A stretch of 59,451 nt of DNA from Verrucomicrobiota bacterium. GTDB taxonomy: Bacteria; Verrucomicrobiota; Verrucomicrobiia; Verrucomicrobiales; Akkermansiaceae. Location of the stretch: NCBI GenBank assembly GCA_026397725.1, contig JAPLUI010000115.1, positions 1 through 59,451 of the forward strand, in the 5' to 3' direction. The position numbers were made by a program, and so were the translations under genes. Below the pieces are notes generated by a model. The model saw only the letters and a list, made by a program, of their open reading frames with translations, had not been told where the DNA came from and searched no databases. This document shows positions 45,888 to 53,676 of this stretch, piece after piece (position 1 is the first letter of the stretch; the number at the start of each line of letters is the position of its first letter).

Positions 45888-46200
45888 ATCAGCCCCCTCG
45901 GCCTTCAGGCCAGCTCCAAACTCACTGCCGACGAATGGGCCGCCATGGCTCGGCTCCTGGGCCAGGCCGCCCGCACGCTGGCCTTCATGATCGGCGACTG
46001 GCTCGTCTATGGCGACGACCTGTTCGGGGTGGATAGCCCGCCCAACAGGCACATCAGCGCCGCCCTTTACGAGAAGGCGGCAACCCAAACCGGGTTGGAC
46101 ATCCCGACCCTCCAGATCTACGCCTTCGTGTCGCGCCGGGTGCCGTATCGCCTGCGCAGCGAACGCCTGTCGTGGGAACACCACAAGGTTCTGGCCAAGA
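45888..46200 (+). pseudogene. Fragment of an LmbU-like regulator-type protein
   Basis: Directly after the ATPase stop there is an open stretch without a proper start: KLTADEWAAMARLLGQAART, FMIGDWLVYGDDLFG, then [20 protein letters not shown] and [17 protein letters not shown]. The pattern GDWLxYG ... tGLdxxTLxxYAxVxxxV ... LSWxHHxxVA matches a family of LmbU-like putative transcriptional regulators. Homology ends at the AAGATGTCC near 46200, where an unrelated gene end begins in another frame. Assignment is from motif memory. Confidence 0.5.
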
Positions 46201-46201
46201 T

Positions 46202-46363
46202 GTCCATGATTTCCGGCCGGGCGATATCCGTCATTCCAATGCGGACATTGGCAAGGCCCGGCATTTGCTGGGCTATGAGCCGACCCATCAAATCGACGCG
46301 GGATTGGATGCCGCACTGGAGTGTTACCTGGCGAACCGGAAGCGGATGACGGAGGACGGATGA
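46202..46363 (+). pseudogene. C-terminal fragment of a nucleotide-sugar C4-epimerase
   Basis: The frame [20 protein letters not shown], then [20 protein letters not shown], then CYLANRKR is the C-terminal tail of SDR-type UDP-N-acetylglucosamine/UDP-glucose 4-epimerases (pattern GDxRHSxADIxKAxxLLGYxPxxxxxxGL). The several hundred residues that should precede it are missing; the fragment is joined to the regulator-like fragment. It is followed by two copies of GGAGGACGGATGACGG (46350-46395), which may mark the deletion or repeat edge. Confidence 0.65.
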
Positions 46364-46397
46364 CGGGGAATAGAAGAGGGAGGACGGATGACGGAGG

Positions 46398-46531
46398 CCT
46401 TTGGACTGCGGTGAAAGCCAACGGCGCGTCACCGCTTTTGGTGAGCGGACCGGAAACGGTCCGTCTGAGCCTCCGCTCCTCAAGCCACCTCCTCAGTCTC
46501 CAAAAGCGGCGGGTTCCGCCGCAGTCCAAAG
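46398..46531. repeat. Long palindromic intergenic repeat, family member 2 (inverted pair)
   Basis: Two units face each other. 46398-46441 (minus) and 46500-46531 (plus) each read CCAAAAGCGG ... CCGCAGTCCAAAG. Between them, GGACCG-GAAA-CGGTCC (46447-46462) forms a hairpin with a GNRA loop. The same signature occurs at 233-282, 46 kb away. Stretch 46532-46759 holds no gene I can support. Confidence 0.65.
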
Positions 46532-46759
46532 CCTGCGGCCATCTTCAAGCTCACTTCATCAGAAATCTTATCCGTGTGCATCCGGTCATTTGTGGTTAGG
46601 AATTCTCCCCGAATGGGTTCGGAATCCATCCGAGCGAAGCGCTGCCTCGGTCTCTTGCGGCGGAGGCCTCTGTGGTTGCCGACTTGGCGCGGATGGCCGC
46701 TGTTGCTGATGTTGACTGCCTTGGCGGGCCATGCCGCGTTGCACCACATCCATCGGTTC

Positions 46760-47175
46760 CTAGCGCCCGCTACAAGGCGTCCCTTTCGCTAACAAATCGT
46801 CCCATCCAAACGCTTCTAGCACGGCGGCGTCGAGGTCGTCGTGTATCTGCTTGAGCCAGCATTCGGGTCAGATTCTCTCAAGATTGCTGCCTCTTCTTCG
46901 GCGACCACAAACCCATCGCCGATTGTCTGCACTCCGCAGGAGACGATTCTTGAGTTTGCTTGCAGTGCACCGCAGGATGTTAGGTCCGCGCCGATTTGAA
47001 GGTTGGGGGCGATCAAGCCTTCAACTATCAACAGACAAACTTCGTTCTCTCCATCTTCGCGGGCTTGCTCGGTGATGACTTTTTCGAGGATACCTACGGC
47101 GTGGCCGGGGCGGCGACGGTCATCGGAGTGTTCCATCGTTCGATGAAAGCGGTGATTGGATCGGGAGTGGCGTCG
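46760..47175 (-). pseudogene. Decayed DNA methyltransferase (PglX/MmeI-like) pieces
   Basis: Three minus-strand pieces keep the order of a class I DNA methyltransferase of the BREX/Type IIL sort. An N-terminal-like piece is DPITAFIERWNTPM (about 47118-47175). An internal piece is GVQTIGDGFVVAEEEAAILR with a following ESDP (46867-46975), like the GxGFxxxxEEA...DP segment of this family. A C-terminal piece is CWLKQIHDDLDAAVLEAFGW (46760-46862), like LHxxLDxAVxxAYGW. Frames shift between the pieces and most of the protein is gone. The pieces are short, so this is a moderate-confidence reading. Confidence 0.45.
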
Positions 47176-47274
47176 GGCATTGGGGGAGAGCGTTTGCGGT
47201 CCCGGCGGAAGGGCTACCTGCCGTCGGAATCGTGGATGGATTCCAACAGTTTCCTTGCGCGGAGGGAAAGGCCA

Positions 47275-47361
47275 TCCGATCTGCATCCGTTCCAGTGCGG
47301 CGTCCACCTCGGCGTTCCTGAATCTCACCGCCCGGCCGATCTTGAAATGGTGGTTGCCATT
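47275..47361 (-). pseudogene. Excisionase-type HTH fragment
   Basis: Minus-strand reading: HHFKIGRAVRFRNAEVDAAL, then ERMQIG. This is the second half of an excisionase/MerR-like DNA-binding domain (pattern xxxKIGRxVRFRxxEVxxxLE). The first helices are missing, and upstream codons are Pro/Ala-rich. It lies just upstream of the methyltransferase pieces in their direction, the order expected for a mobile or defence island. Confidence 0.5.
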
Positions 47362-47401
47362 GGCCCTTGCCGCCGTGGCGGGCGGCGGCTATGGCTCGGG
47401 C

Positions 47402-48394
47402 GTGAGCCTGCGCACCCGCGACTTTGACTACCACCTGCCGGATGCGTTGATTGCCGCGCGACCGCTGGCGGAGCGTGCGGCCTCACGGATGCTGGTGGTG
47501 CATCGGGACAGCGGCTGGATCGAGCACCGGATGTTCCGGGAGTTTCCCGATTTTCTGAGGCCAGGTGATCTGCTGGTGCTCAACGACACCAAGGTGATTC
47601 CGGCACGGGTGTGTTCCGACGACGGGAAAATCGAGGTGCTCTGCCTGGAACGCCTGTCGCCTTGTGAGTGGCGGTGCCTGGTGCGCCCCGGCAAACGCAT
47701 GCGGCCGGGTCGCCGCGTGAGCGTCGGTGGCATTGTCGGGACCGTGGCGGAGGTGTTTGCCAATGGCGACCGGCTGCTGCGCTGGGCCGCGCCGGTGGAT
47801 CTGCATCGGCACGGGCATCTGGCCGTGCCGCATTACCTGGGACGCCCGGATGACGCGGCGGACCTGGAGCGCTATCAAACCGTGTACGCCCGTGAGGAGG
47901 GGGCCATCGCCGCGCCCACTGCCGGGCTGCACTTCACTCCGGAAATACTGGAGAAGCTGCCGCACGCGTTTCTAACACTGCACGTCGGCGTGGGCACCTT
48001 CCGCCCGGTGATTGCGGCGGTGGTGACGGATCACGTGATGCACTCCGAGCGCTATGCGGTGACGGCGGCAACCGCCGCCCGAGTGAATGCTGCGGCCAGA
48101 GTCGTGGCGGTGGGCACCACAGTGGCGCGGGTGCTGGAGGCCCTGCACGCGGCGGCTGGCAATAACCGGTTAGGCCCCGGCGCCCGGTGCGGCGAGACGG
48201 ACATTTTCATCCATCCGCCCTATCAATTCGGCGTGGTGGGCGGCTTGCTGACGAACTTCCACCTGCCGCAGAGCACACTGCTCATGCTGGTGTGCGCGTT
48301 TGCCGGGCGGGAGCGGGTGATGGAGGCCTACCGGCAGGCGGTGGCCGAGCGCTATCGCTTCTACAGTTACGGGGATTGCATGCTGCTGCTCTGA
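47402..48394 (+). CDS. queA: tRNA preQ1(34) S-adenosylmethionine ribosyltransferase-isomerase
   Basis: QueA transfers and isomerises the ribosyl moiety of SAM onto 7-aminomethyl-7-deazaguanine at the wobble base of tRNA, giving epoxyqueuosine. I start at GTG 47402 because the conserved N-terminus (RTRDFDYHLPDALIAARPL) begins there; the open frame upstream runs through the excisionase fragment on the other strand. Length 330 aa is close to the usual 340. Motifs: LLVLNDTKVIPARV, ERYQTVYAREEGAIAAPTAG, LHFTPEIL, LTLHVGVGTFRPV and GLLTNFHLPQSTLLMLVCAF. It converges with the next gene with a 4-bp gap. No ribosome site is obvious. Confidence 0.93.
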   Translation: MSLRTRDFDYHLPDALIAARPLAERAASRMLVVHRDSGWIEHRMFREFPDFLRPGDLLVLNDTKVIPARVCSDDGKIEVLCLERLSPCEWRCLVRPGKRMRPGRRVSVGGIVGTVAEVFANGDRLLRWAAPVDLHRHGHLAVPHYLGRPDDAADLERYQTVYAREEGAIAAPTAGLHFTPEILEKLPHAFLTLHVGVGTFRPVIAAVVTDHVMHSERYAVTAATAARVNAAARVVAVGTTVARVLEALHAAAGNNRLGPGARCGETDIFIHPPYQFGVVGGLLTNFHLPQSTLLMLVCAFAGRERVMEAYRQAVAERYRFYSYGDCMLLL

Positions 48395-48398
48395 GCCC

Positions 48399-49292
48399 TC
48401 AGCCTTTGAGTGTTGCGTCGAGCCAGGCGAGGAGCTTCTTGCGGTAGGCCCCCTGGTCGCGCCGCAGCGCATCGCCGTGGTGCCCGTCCTTGACTTCAAA
48501 CATCGTCTTAGGCTCGCCGGCGGTCTTGAACAACAGGCGACCCTGCGCGACCGGCACCACCCCGTCTCGCGTGCCGTGCACAATGAGCAGCGGCACCGGG
48601 GAAATTTTCCCGATGCAATCCTGCGGTGCCCATTCATCGGTGACGAGACTCGCACCCACCTGGCCGGCGATCACTTGCGCCATCGCCCGGTACGAGGCAA
48701 ACGCGGCATCGGTGATGACCGCCCGCAGGCCCTTGACGGGAGTCTCCGCGAGCGCCGCGAGGGAGTTGGCGCCGCCGAGGCTGTGGCCGTAGGAGATGAG
48801 CCGCTCCGCATTCACGTCGGCCCGCTGGCTGACGTAGTCGAAGGCCGCCCTGACATCATCCAGCATGCCCCGCCGGTCCACCGTACCGCCGGATTTTCCA
48901 AAGCCGCGGTAGTCATAGGTCAGCACGTTGTATCCCGCCTCGACGAACCACATGATGAACCCGAGGTGATGGCCGATCGAGCCGGCATTGCCGTGGGAAA
49001 ACACCACGGTCGCCTTGGCCGGCTTGCCCTGGGCCGGCAGGAACCAACCATGCAAGGCAATGCCATCCTTGGATTTGAAAGCCACCTCCTCATACTTGAA
49101 GCCCCAGTCTTGCGGGGTGGCCGGCACATCATGGGTGGGCAGATAAAACAAGTGGTTGCCGCCGTCTTTGCCCAACAAGGTCCTGGCCAGCGTGGCCAGT
49201 TCCTCGCTCGCAGCCTGGGGGGTTGGTGTGGCTTCCTCGCCCCAGGCCAAACCCAGCATCCCCAGCCCCACGACGACAGCTCGAATGTTCAT
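48399..49292 (-). CDS. Secreted alpha/beta hydrolase (serine aminopeptidase/Bem46-like)
   Basis: 297 aa from the ATG at 49292, chosen for the signal peptide that follows (VVVGLGMLGLAWG). Hydrolase motifs: oxyanion segment VVFSHGNAGSIGHH, strand YDYRGFGKSGG, nucleophile elbow SYGHSLGGANS with Ser, acid in LLIVHGTRDGVVPVAQG, and catalytic His in KDGHHGD. The family includes ABHD17/Bem46-like esterases and thioesterases; substrate unknown. 49293-49661 has no gene. It holds a strong hairpin (49485-49506) and otherwise featureless sequence. Confidence 0.85.
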   Translation of the reverse strand: MNIRAVVVGLGMLGLAWGEEATPTPQAASEELATLARTLLGKDGGNHLFYLPTHDVPATPQDWGFKYEEVAFKSKDGIALHGWFLPAQGKPAKATVVFSHGNAGSIGHHLGFIMWFVEAGYNVLTYDYRGFGKSGGTVDRRGMLDDVRAAFDYVSQRADVNAERLISYGHSLGGANSLAALAETPVKGLRAVITDAAFASYRAMAQVIAGQVGASLVTDEWAPQDCIGKISPVPLLIVHGTRDGVVPVAQGRLLFKTAGEPKTMFEVKDGHHGDALRRDQGAYRKKLLAWLDATLKG

Positions 49293-49484
49293 GCCCGGAA
49301 AAAAAACACCCGCCGCCGGATTTGTCCAGCAAAACCTGACAGAAAAGTCACGGCGGGACGATCTGCCCAAGGATTCGTAACAGCCAGTCGGGCTTGCTCC
49401 GCTTTGCTCCGGTGCCGCATCGCCCGCGACCATGAGGGGGCACTGGCATGCGGATTTCCTCCATTAGCTCAACATGGACAACGG

Positions 49485-49506
49485 CGGAGCGGAGGCCGCC
49501 GCTCCG
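49485..49506. repeat. Intergenic hairpin CGGAGCGG/CCGCTCCG
   Basis: CGGAGCGG (49485-49492) and CCGCTCCG (49499-49506) form a perfect 8-bp stem with a 6-nt loop AGGCCG, in a gene-free stretch between divergent genes. There is no T-tract, so it is more likely a dispersed repeat than a terminator. Confidence 0.4.
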
Positions 49507-49661
49507 TGCGTGGATGAATCCACTGCGTGAATTGCAGGATTCTCCGGCTGCCGGTAAAGGATGGATTGCCGGTGACGCAATCACGGCGTAGGGTGGTTTC
49601 CGTTACGGAGGAACCCATGTCCTGCTGGCTTTTCTCCTCCCATCCCCACTCAATCCCCCGC

Positions 49662-49919
49662 ATGAAATCCTGCTTCACCCTCGCTTTTGTCCTCCTCGTG
49701 TGTCTCACCGTTGTCGGTGGCGGCGGGCTCCTCTGGTATCTGAGCCACACCACGGAGTTCTCGCGCAAGGACACTCACACCTCCGCGCTCCCGCCCTCAC
49801 GACCCACCCCTCCTCCCACCCCGCCACCCGCAGTCCGCCCCCAGGTGCAGCCTCCGGTTCCACCCGCAGCCCGGACCGCGGTTCCGCCCGTCCCCGCCCC
49901 TGCGCCGCTGCGCCGCTGA
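49662..49919 (+). CDS. Small single-pass membrane protein with proline-rich tail
   Basis: 85 aa from the ATG at 49662 (an open frame extends upstream without a likely start). Residues 3-26 form one hydrophobic segment ending GGGGLLWYL. The remainder is low-complexity Pro/Arg/Ala (PTPPPTPPPAVRPQVQPPVP). The charge pattern suggests the N-terminus in the membrane and the tail outside, or a lipid-free anchor with a periplasmic spacer. No family function is known to me. It is 101 bp upstream of the nucleotidyltransferase on the same strand. Confidence 0.55.
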   Translation: MKSCFTLAFVLLVCLTVVGGGGLLWYLSHTTEFSRKDTHTSALPPSRPTPPPTPPPAVRPQVQPPVPPAARTAVPPVPAPAPLRR

Positions 49920-50020
49920 ATTCGTCGAAAAACGCATTGCATGGAGCGCGGCGCTCCCTTATAAGCCGTCCGCCTTTCTCCGTGTCTGTACCATCCTGCC
50001 AAAACACCACGATCCAACCG

Positions 50021-50932
50021 ATGAAACCAACCCTCCTCGTCCTCGCCGCCGGCATGGGCTCGCGCTACGGCGGTCTCAAACAAATGGACCCCATGGGCCC
50101 GCACGGCGAAACCGTTCTCGATTACTCGGTGTTCGATGCGATCTGCGCCGGTTTTGGCCGCGTCGTCTTCATCATCCGTGAGGATTTTGCCGCAGAGTTC
50201 CGAGCAGGCGTCGGTTCCCGCTTCGCCGCACGCATTCAGGTGGACTACGCGTTCCAGCGCCTTGACGACCTCCCCGGTGCCTTCACCGTGCCGCCCGGCC
50301 GCACCAAGCCCTGGGGCACCACGCATGCCGTCCGTGCCGCCCGTGCCCTGGTCAACGAGCCCTTCGCGGTCATCAATGCCGATGACTTCTACGGCCGCGA
50401 TGCCTATCAACGCGCCGCCGCCTTCCTCACCCAAGCCACTCTCAGCGCTGGCAAGGCTCACTACGCCCTGATCGGCTACCCGCTGGTCAACACCCTCTCC
50501 GACCACGGTGATGTCAACCGTGGCATCTGCACCACCGATTCCAACGGCCTCCTCAGCAGTGTTGAGGAATACGTCAAGATCAAACGCGAAGCCGATGGCA
50601 TCGTGCGCGGCACCGCCCTTGACGGCACCCGCAAAGCCATCGCGGAAACCTGCTCCGTCTCCATGAACTTCTGGGCCTTCCCCCGCTGTTTCCTTGAGCA
50701 ACTCGAAGCGGGCTTCAGCCAGTTCCTCGCCGCCCACGGCCAGGTCGCAAAATCCGAATACTACATCCCCACCATCGTCGATGCCCTCATCCGCGCCAAC
50801 GAGGCGGATTGTGCCGTCATCCCAACCACCAGCCACTGGTTCGGCATCACCCACCCCGAAGACAAACCCCACGTCGTCGCCTCCATCCAACAGCTCATCG
50901 CCGCCGGCGAATACCCGGAACGGCTGGGTTGA
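50021..50932 (+). CDS. Sugar-phosphate nucleotidyltransferase family protein
   Basis: 303 aa. The N-terminus LVLAAGMGSRYGGLKQMDPM is the nucleotide-binding signature of GT-A-fold NTP transferases (GxGxRxxxxxK pattern), followed by AVINADDFYGRDAY, the metal-binding Asp segment. Predicted reaction: NTP plus a sugar-1-phosphate gives an NDP-sugar plus pyrophosphate; the sugar is not readable. The downstream gene is an NDP-sugar epimerase 33 bp away on the same strand, so both probably act in making an activated sugar for envelope glycans. Confidence 0.85.
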   Translation: MKPTLLVLAAGMGSRYGGLKQMDPMGPHGETVLDYSVFDAICAGFGRVVFIIREDFAAEFRAGVGSRFAARIQVDYAFQRLDDLPGAFTVPPGRTKPWGTTHAVRAARALVNEPFAVINADDFYGRDAYQRAAAFLTQATLSAGKAHYALIGYPLVNTLSDHGDVNRGICTTDSNGLLSSVEEYVKIKREADGIVRGTALDGTRKAIAETCSVSMNFWAFPRCFLEQLEAGFSQFLAAHGQVAKSEYYIPTIVDALIRANEADCAVIPTTSHWFGITHPEDKPHVVASIQQLIAAGEYPERLG

Positions 50933-50965
50933 AAGTGATCGGTTATCGGTTGCCACTCAGGAACC

Positions 50966-51880
50966 ATGCGCGTTCTCATCACCGGCGGCTCCGGCTTCAT
51001 CGGCTCCCACCTCGTCGAGCACTATCAGGGAAGCGCCGACGAGATCCGCGTGCTGGATGATCTCCGCACCGGCTACCAACACAACCTCGACGGTCTAACC
51101 TGCACCTTCATCAAGGGCTCCATCACCGACCGCGCCCTGGTTGGGCAAGCCGTGCAAGGCGTGGATTATGTCTTCCACCTCGCCGCCATGGTCAGCGTGC
51201 CGGAATCCATGGCCAAGCCCGGCGAGTGCGTTGACATCAACGTTCACGGTCTGCTCAACGTGCTGGAAGCCTCCGCCAGGGCGGGGGTCAGCAAACTGGT
51301 TTTCGCCTCTTCCGCCGCCATCTACGGCGACAACCCCGCAGTTCCCAAGCTGGAGAGCATGCTGCCCGAGCCCAAGAGCCCGTACGCCATCACCAAGCTC
51401 GACGGCGAATACTACCTCGGCATGTACCGGAGCACCGGTCGCCTCGAGACTGCCGCCATCCGATTTTTCAATGTGTTCGGTCCCCGCCAGGATCCCAGGG
51501 GGGCCTATGCCGCCGCCGTGCCCATCTTCATCGAACAGGCGATCCGCAATGAAGCCATCACTGTTTTCGGCGATGGCGAGCAAACCCGCGATTTCATCTA
51601 CGTCAAGGACATCGTCGGAGCCCTCACCTTCGCCGCCCATACCCCCGGTGTCACCGGCGTCTTCAATGCCGGCTACGGCCAGCAGATCACCATCAACCAA
51701 CTCGCCACCGAACTCATTGCCGCCGCCGGTTCGTCCTCGCAAGTCCGGCACGGACCCGCACGCCCGGGCGACGTCAAACACTCCCGCGCGAGCGCCGACA
51801 AACTCCGCGCCGCCGGCTGGACTCCCACACACACCCTGCAGCAGGGCCTCGCCGCCACCCTCAAGTTCTTCAGGCGCTGA
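50966..51880 (+). CDS. NAD-dependent nucleotide-sugar epimerase/dehydratase
   Basis: 304 aa, extended SDR fold. The Rossmann motif is ITGGSGFIGSHLVEHY (residues 5-20). The catalytic pair is in SPYAITKLDGEYYLGMYR (YxxxK), with SSAAIYG upstream contributing Ser/Thr. The C-terminal substrate domain has RFFNVFGPRQDPRGAYAAAV and the GDGEQTRDFIYVKDIV block typical of UDP-glucose/GlcNAc 4-epimerases. It is probably co-transcribed with the nucleotidyltransferase upstream. The exact sugar cannot be told. The unrelated epimerase fragment at 46202 is a different gene. Confidence 0.88.
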   Translation: MRVLITGGSGFIGSHLVEHYQGSADEIRVLDDLRTGYQHNLDGLTCTFIKGSITDRALVGQAVQGVDYVFHLAAMVSVPESMAKPGECVDINVHGLLNVLEASARAGVSKLVFASSAAIYGDNPAVPKLESMLPEPKSPYAITKLDGEYYLGMYRSTGRLETAAIRFFNVFGPRQDPRGAYAAAVPIFIEQAIRNEAITVFGDGEQTRDFIYVKDIVGALTFAAHTPGVTGVFNAGYGQQITINQLATELIAAAGSSSQVRHGPARPGDVKHSRASADKLRAAGWTPTHTLQQGLAATLKFFRR

Positions 51881-51946
51881 AAGAACTTCAGGCTTTGCGC
51901 TTCATGCTTGTCATCGGTGCAATCCCGGGCATCCTTCGCGGCACCT

Positions 51947-52609
51947 ATGATGCAGTCCTTGATCGAAACGTGGTTCCACTGGGTACATGAGTGGGGCTAC
52001 GGCGGCGTGGTCCTATTGATGGCCATGGAAAGCTCGATTTTCCCGGTGCCCAGCGAACTGGTGGTGCCACCGGCGGCGATTCTCGCGGCACAAGGCGGCA
52101 GCATGACCTTGCCAGGAGTGATTCTAGCCGGGACGTTGGGCTCGTGGCTGGGCGCGGCAATCACCTACTGGGTGGCCCTCGTGGTCGGACGTCCCGTGGT
52201 GCTGCGCTTTGGCAAGTACTTCTGCATGCCGCAGGAGAAGGTCTTGCGGGCCGAGCGCTTCATGCACCGCTATGAAAGCGGCGGGGTATTCTTCGCCAGA
52301 TTGCTGCCGGTGATCCGCCATTTGATCTCGATCCCGGCCGGCCTCATCCGCATGGGCTTCCTGAAATTCAGTGCCCTGACCCTCGTCGGCTCGGCGATTT
52401 GGTGCTCGGTCCTGGCAGTCCTCGGCCAAAAGGTCGGCAACCAACTCGATCCCCAACAATTGGAAGCCCTCAAAACGGGCGAAGGCGTGGAGCTGTTACA
52501 CCTGATTGATGCCGTCAAGCAAGAAGCCCTCTGGATCACGCTCGCCGTGGCCGGGGTGTGCATCCTCTATTTCGTCGCCATGCGCCTGACCGATTCCAGC
52601 AAGTCCTAA
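51947..52609 (+). CDS. DedA-family membrane protein
   Basis: 220 aa from the ATG at 51947 (51950 equally possible). Four to five hydrophobic segments. DedA/SNARE-associated signature: MESSIFPVPSELVVPPAAIL near the N-terminus, GSWLGAAITYWVALVVGRPV, then FFARLLPVIRHLISIPAGLI with the conserved FxRxxPxxRxxxxxxAG pattern. Bacterial DedA proteins are linked to undecaprenyl-phosphate or phospholipid flipping and to proton-motive-force maintenance. Its stop overlaps the convergent gpsA stop (shared CTAA, 52606-52609). Confidence 0.9.
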   Translation: MMQSLIETWFHWVHEWGYGGVVLLMAMESSIFPVPSELVVPPAAILAAQGGSMTLPGVILAGTLGSWLGAAITYWVALVVGRPVVLRFGKYFCMPQEKVLRAERFMHRYESGGVFFARLLPVIRHLISIPAGLIRMGFLKFSALTLVGSAIWCSVLAVLGQKVGNQLDPQQLEALKTGEGVELLHLIDAVKQEALWITLAVAGVCILYFVAMRLTDSSKS

Positions 52610-53613
52610 CTGCATTCCGGCCGCGGATCGCGGCCGAGGAGTTCGCGCATGGCGACCGCCGCCGGCTTGCCTTGATAGAGGATCGCGTAAACCGCATCAA
52701 TGATCGGGGTGCGCACGCCGGCTTGGCGGGCGGCCTCGTGGATCGAGAGGGCGTTGGGCACCCCTTCCGCCACCATGCCGAGCGCGGCGACCGCCGCTTC
52801 CAGGGATTGCCCGCTGCCCAGGGCGAGGCCGACGCGGTGGTTGCGCGAGTGCTCGGAAAAGCAGGTGACGATGAGGTCGCCGACGCCGGAGAGCCCGGCG
52901 AAGGTCTCCTGCCGTCCGCCGAGCGCCACGCCGAGGCGGGTCATTTCGGCCAGCGCGCGGGTCACCAGGGCGGCCACGGCGTTGTCGCCGAGTCCGAGTC
53001 CGTGGGCCATGCCGGCGGCGATCGCATAGACGTTTTTGACCGCCCCGCCCAGTTCGATGCCGGCCACATCGTCGCTGGTGTACACGCGGAAATGGGGCAG
53101 CGTGAACAAGTCCTGGAGGGCCTCGGCCAGTTGCGGGTCGGCGGAGGCGACCACCGCGCAGGTGACGAGGTCTGCGGCGATTTCCTCGGCGTGGTTCGGG
53201 CCGGTGAGAATGCCGATGGGATTGGCCGGGAAGACGTCGTGCAGAATCTGGCTCAAGCGTGCGCCGGTGTTGCGTTCGATACCCTTGGCACAGGACAGCA
53301 GCGGAGTGTCAGCCGGCAAGCCCAGCGCGGCGAGTTTCTCCGCCTCCGAGCGGATCGCCGCAGAGGGCACGGCGAAGATGACCAGCGGCATGGCAAGCGC
53401 CTCGCGGTGCTCCGTGGTGGCGCGGATGTGCGGTGGGAGCTGGATGGATGTCAGGTACTTCGGGTTCCGGTGCTCGCGGTTGATGCCTTCCACGCACTCG
53501 GTTTCGATGGAAACGAGAACGATGGACTCGAGTTTCGGGGCGAGCAACTTCGCGAGCGCCGTGCCGAGCGAGCCCGCACCGAGAATCGCGGCAGAGGTGA
53601 ATGGGAGGGGCAT
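52606..53613 (-). CDS. gpsA: Glycerol-3-phosphate dehydrogenase [NAD(P)+]
   Basis: 335 aa. Reduces dihydroxyacetone phosphate to sn-glycerol-3-phosphate for phospholipid synthesis. N-terminal dinucleotide motif AAILGAGSLGTALAKLL, LLSCAKGIE, ILTGPNHAEEIA, the catalytic-lysine block LGGAVKNVYAIAAGMAHGLG and SGVGDLIVTCFSEHSRNHRV all fit. It follows plsY on the same strand, so the two steps that start phospholipid synthesis are one operon. The leader between them is almost entirely the heptamer array at 53621-53676, and there is no purine-rich ribosome site in the 7 bp left before the ATG. Confidence 0.95.
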   Translation of the reverse strand: MPLPFTSAAILGAGSLGTALAKLLAPKLESIVLVSIETECVEGINREHRNPKYLTSIQLPPHIRATTEHREALAMPLVIFAVPSAAIRSEAEKLAALGLPADTPLLSCAKGIERNTGARLSQILHDVFPANPIGILTGPNHAEEIAADLVTCAVVASADPQLAEALQDLFTLPHFRVYTSDDVAGIELGGAVKNVYAIAAGMAHGLGLGDNAVAALVTRALAEMTRLGVALGGRQETFAGLSGVGDLIVTCFSEHSRNHRVGLALGSGQSLEAAVAALGMVAEGVPNALSIHEAARQAGVRTPIIDAVYAILYQGKPAAVAMRELLGRDPRPECS

Positions 53614-53620
53614 GATTGGG

Positions 53621-53676
53621 TTATCAGTTATCAGTTATCAGTTGTCAGTTATCAGTTATCAGTTATCAGTTATCAG
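53621..53676. repeat. Heptamer tandem array, 8 units, in the gpsA leader
   Basis: Eight direct copies of TTATCAG (one variant TTGTCAG), exactly 56 bp. On the coding strand each unit is CTGATAA, which contains overlapping TGA and TAA; since 7 is not a multiple of 3, the array puts stops in all three frames. The plsY stop codon (53673-53675) is inside the first unit, and gpsA begins 7 bp after the last. Confidence 0.95.

Noticed and set aside
49775..50956. 393-codon minus frame opposite the nucleotidyltransferase
   Set aside because: Gly-rich antisense frame without motifs; the plus strand has clear family signatures.
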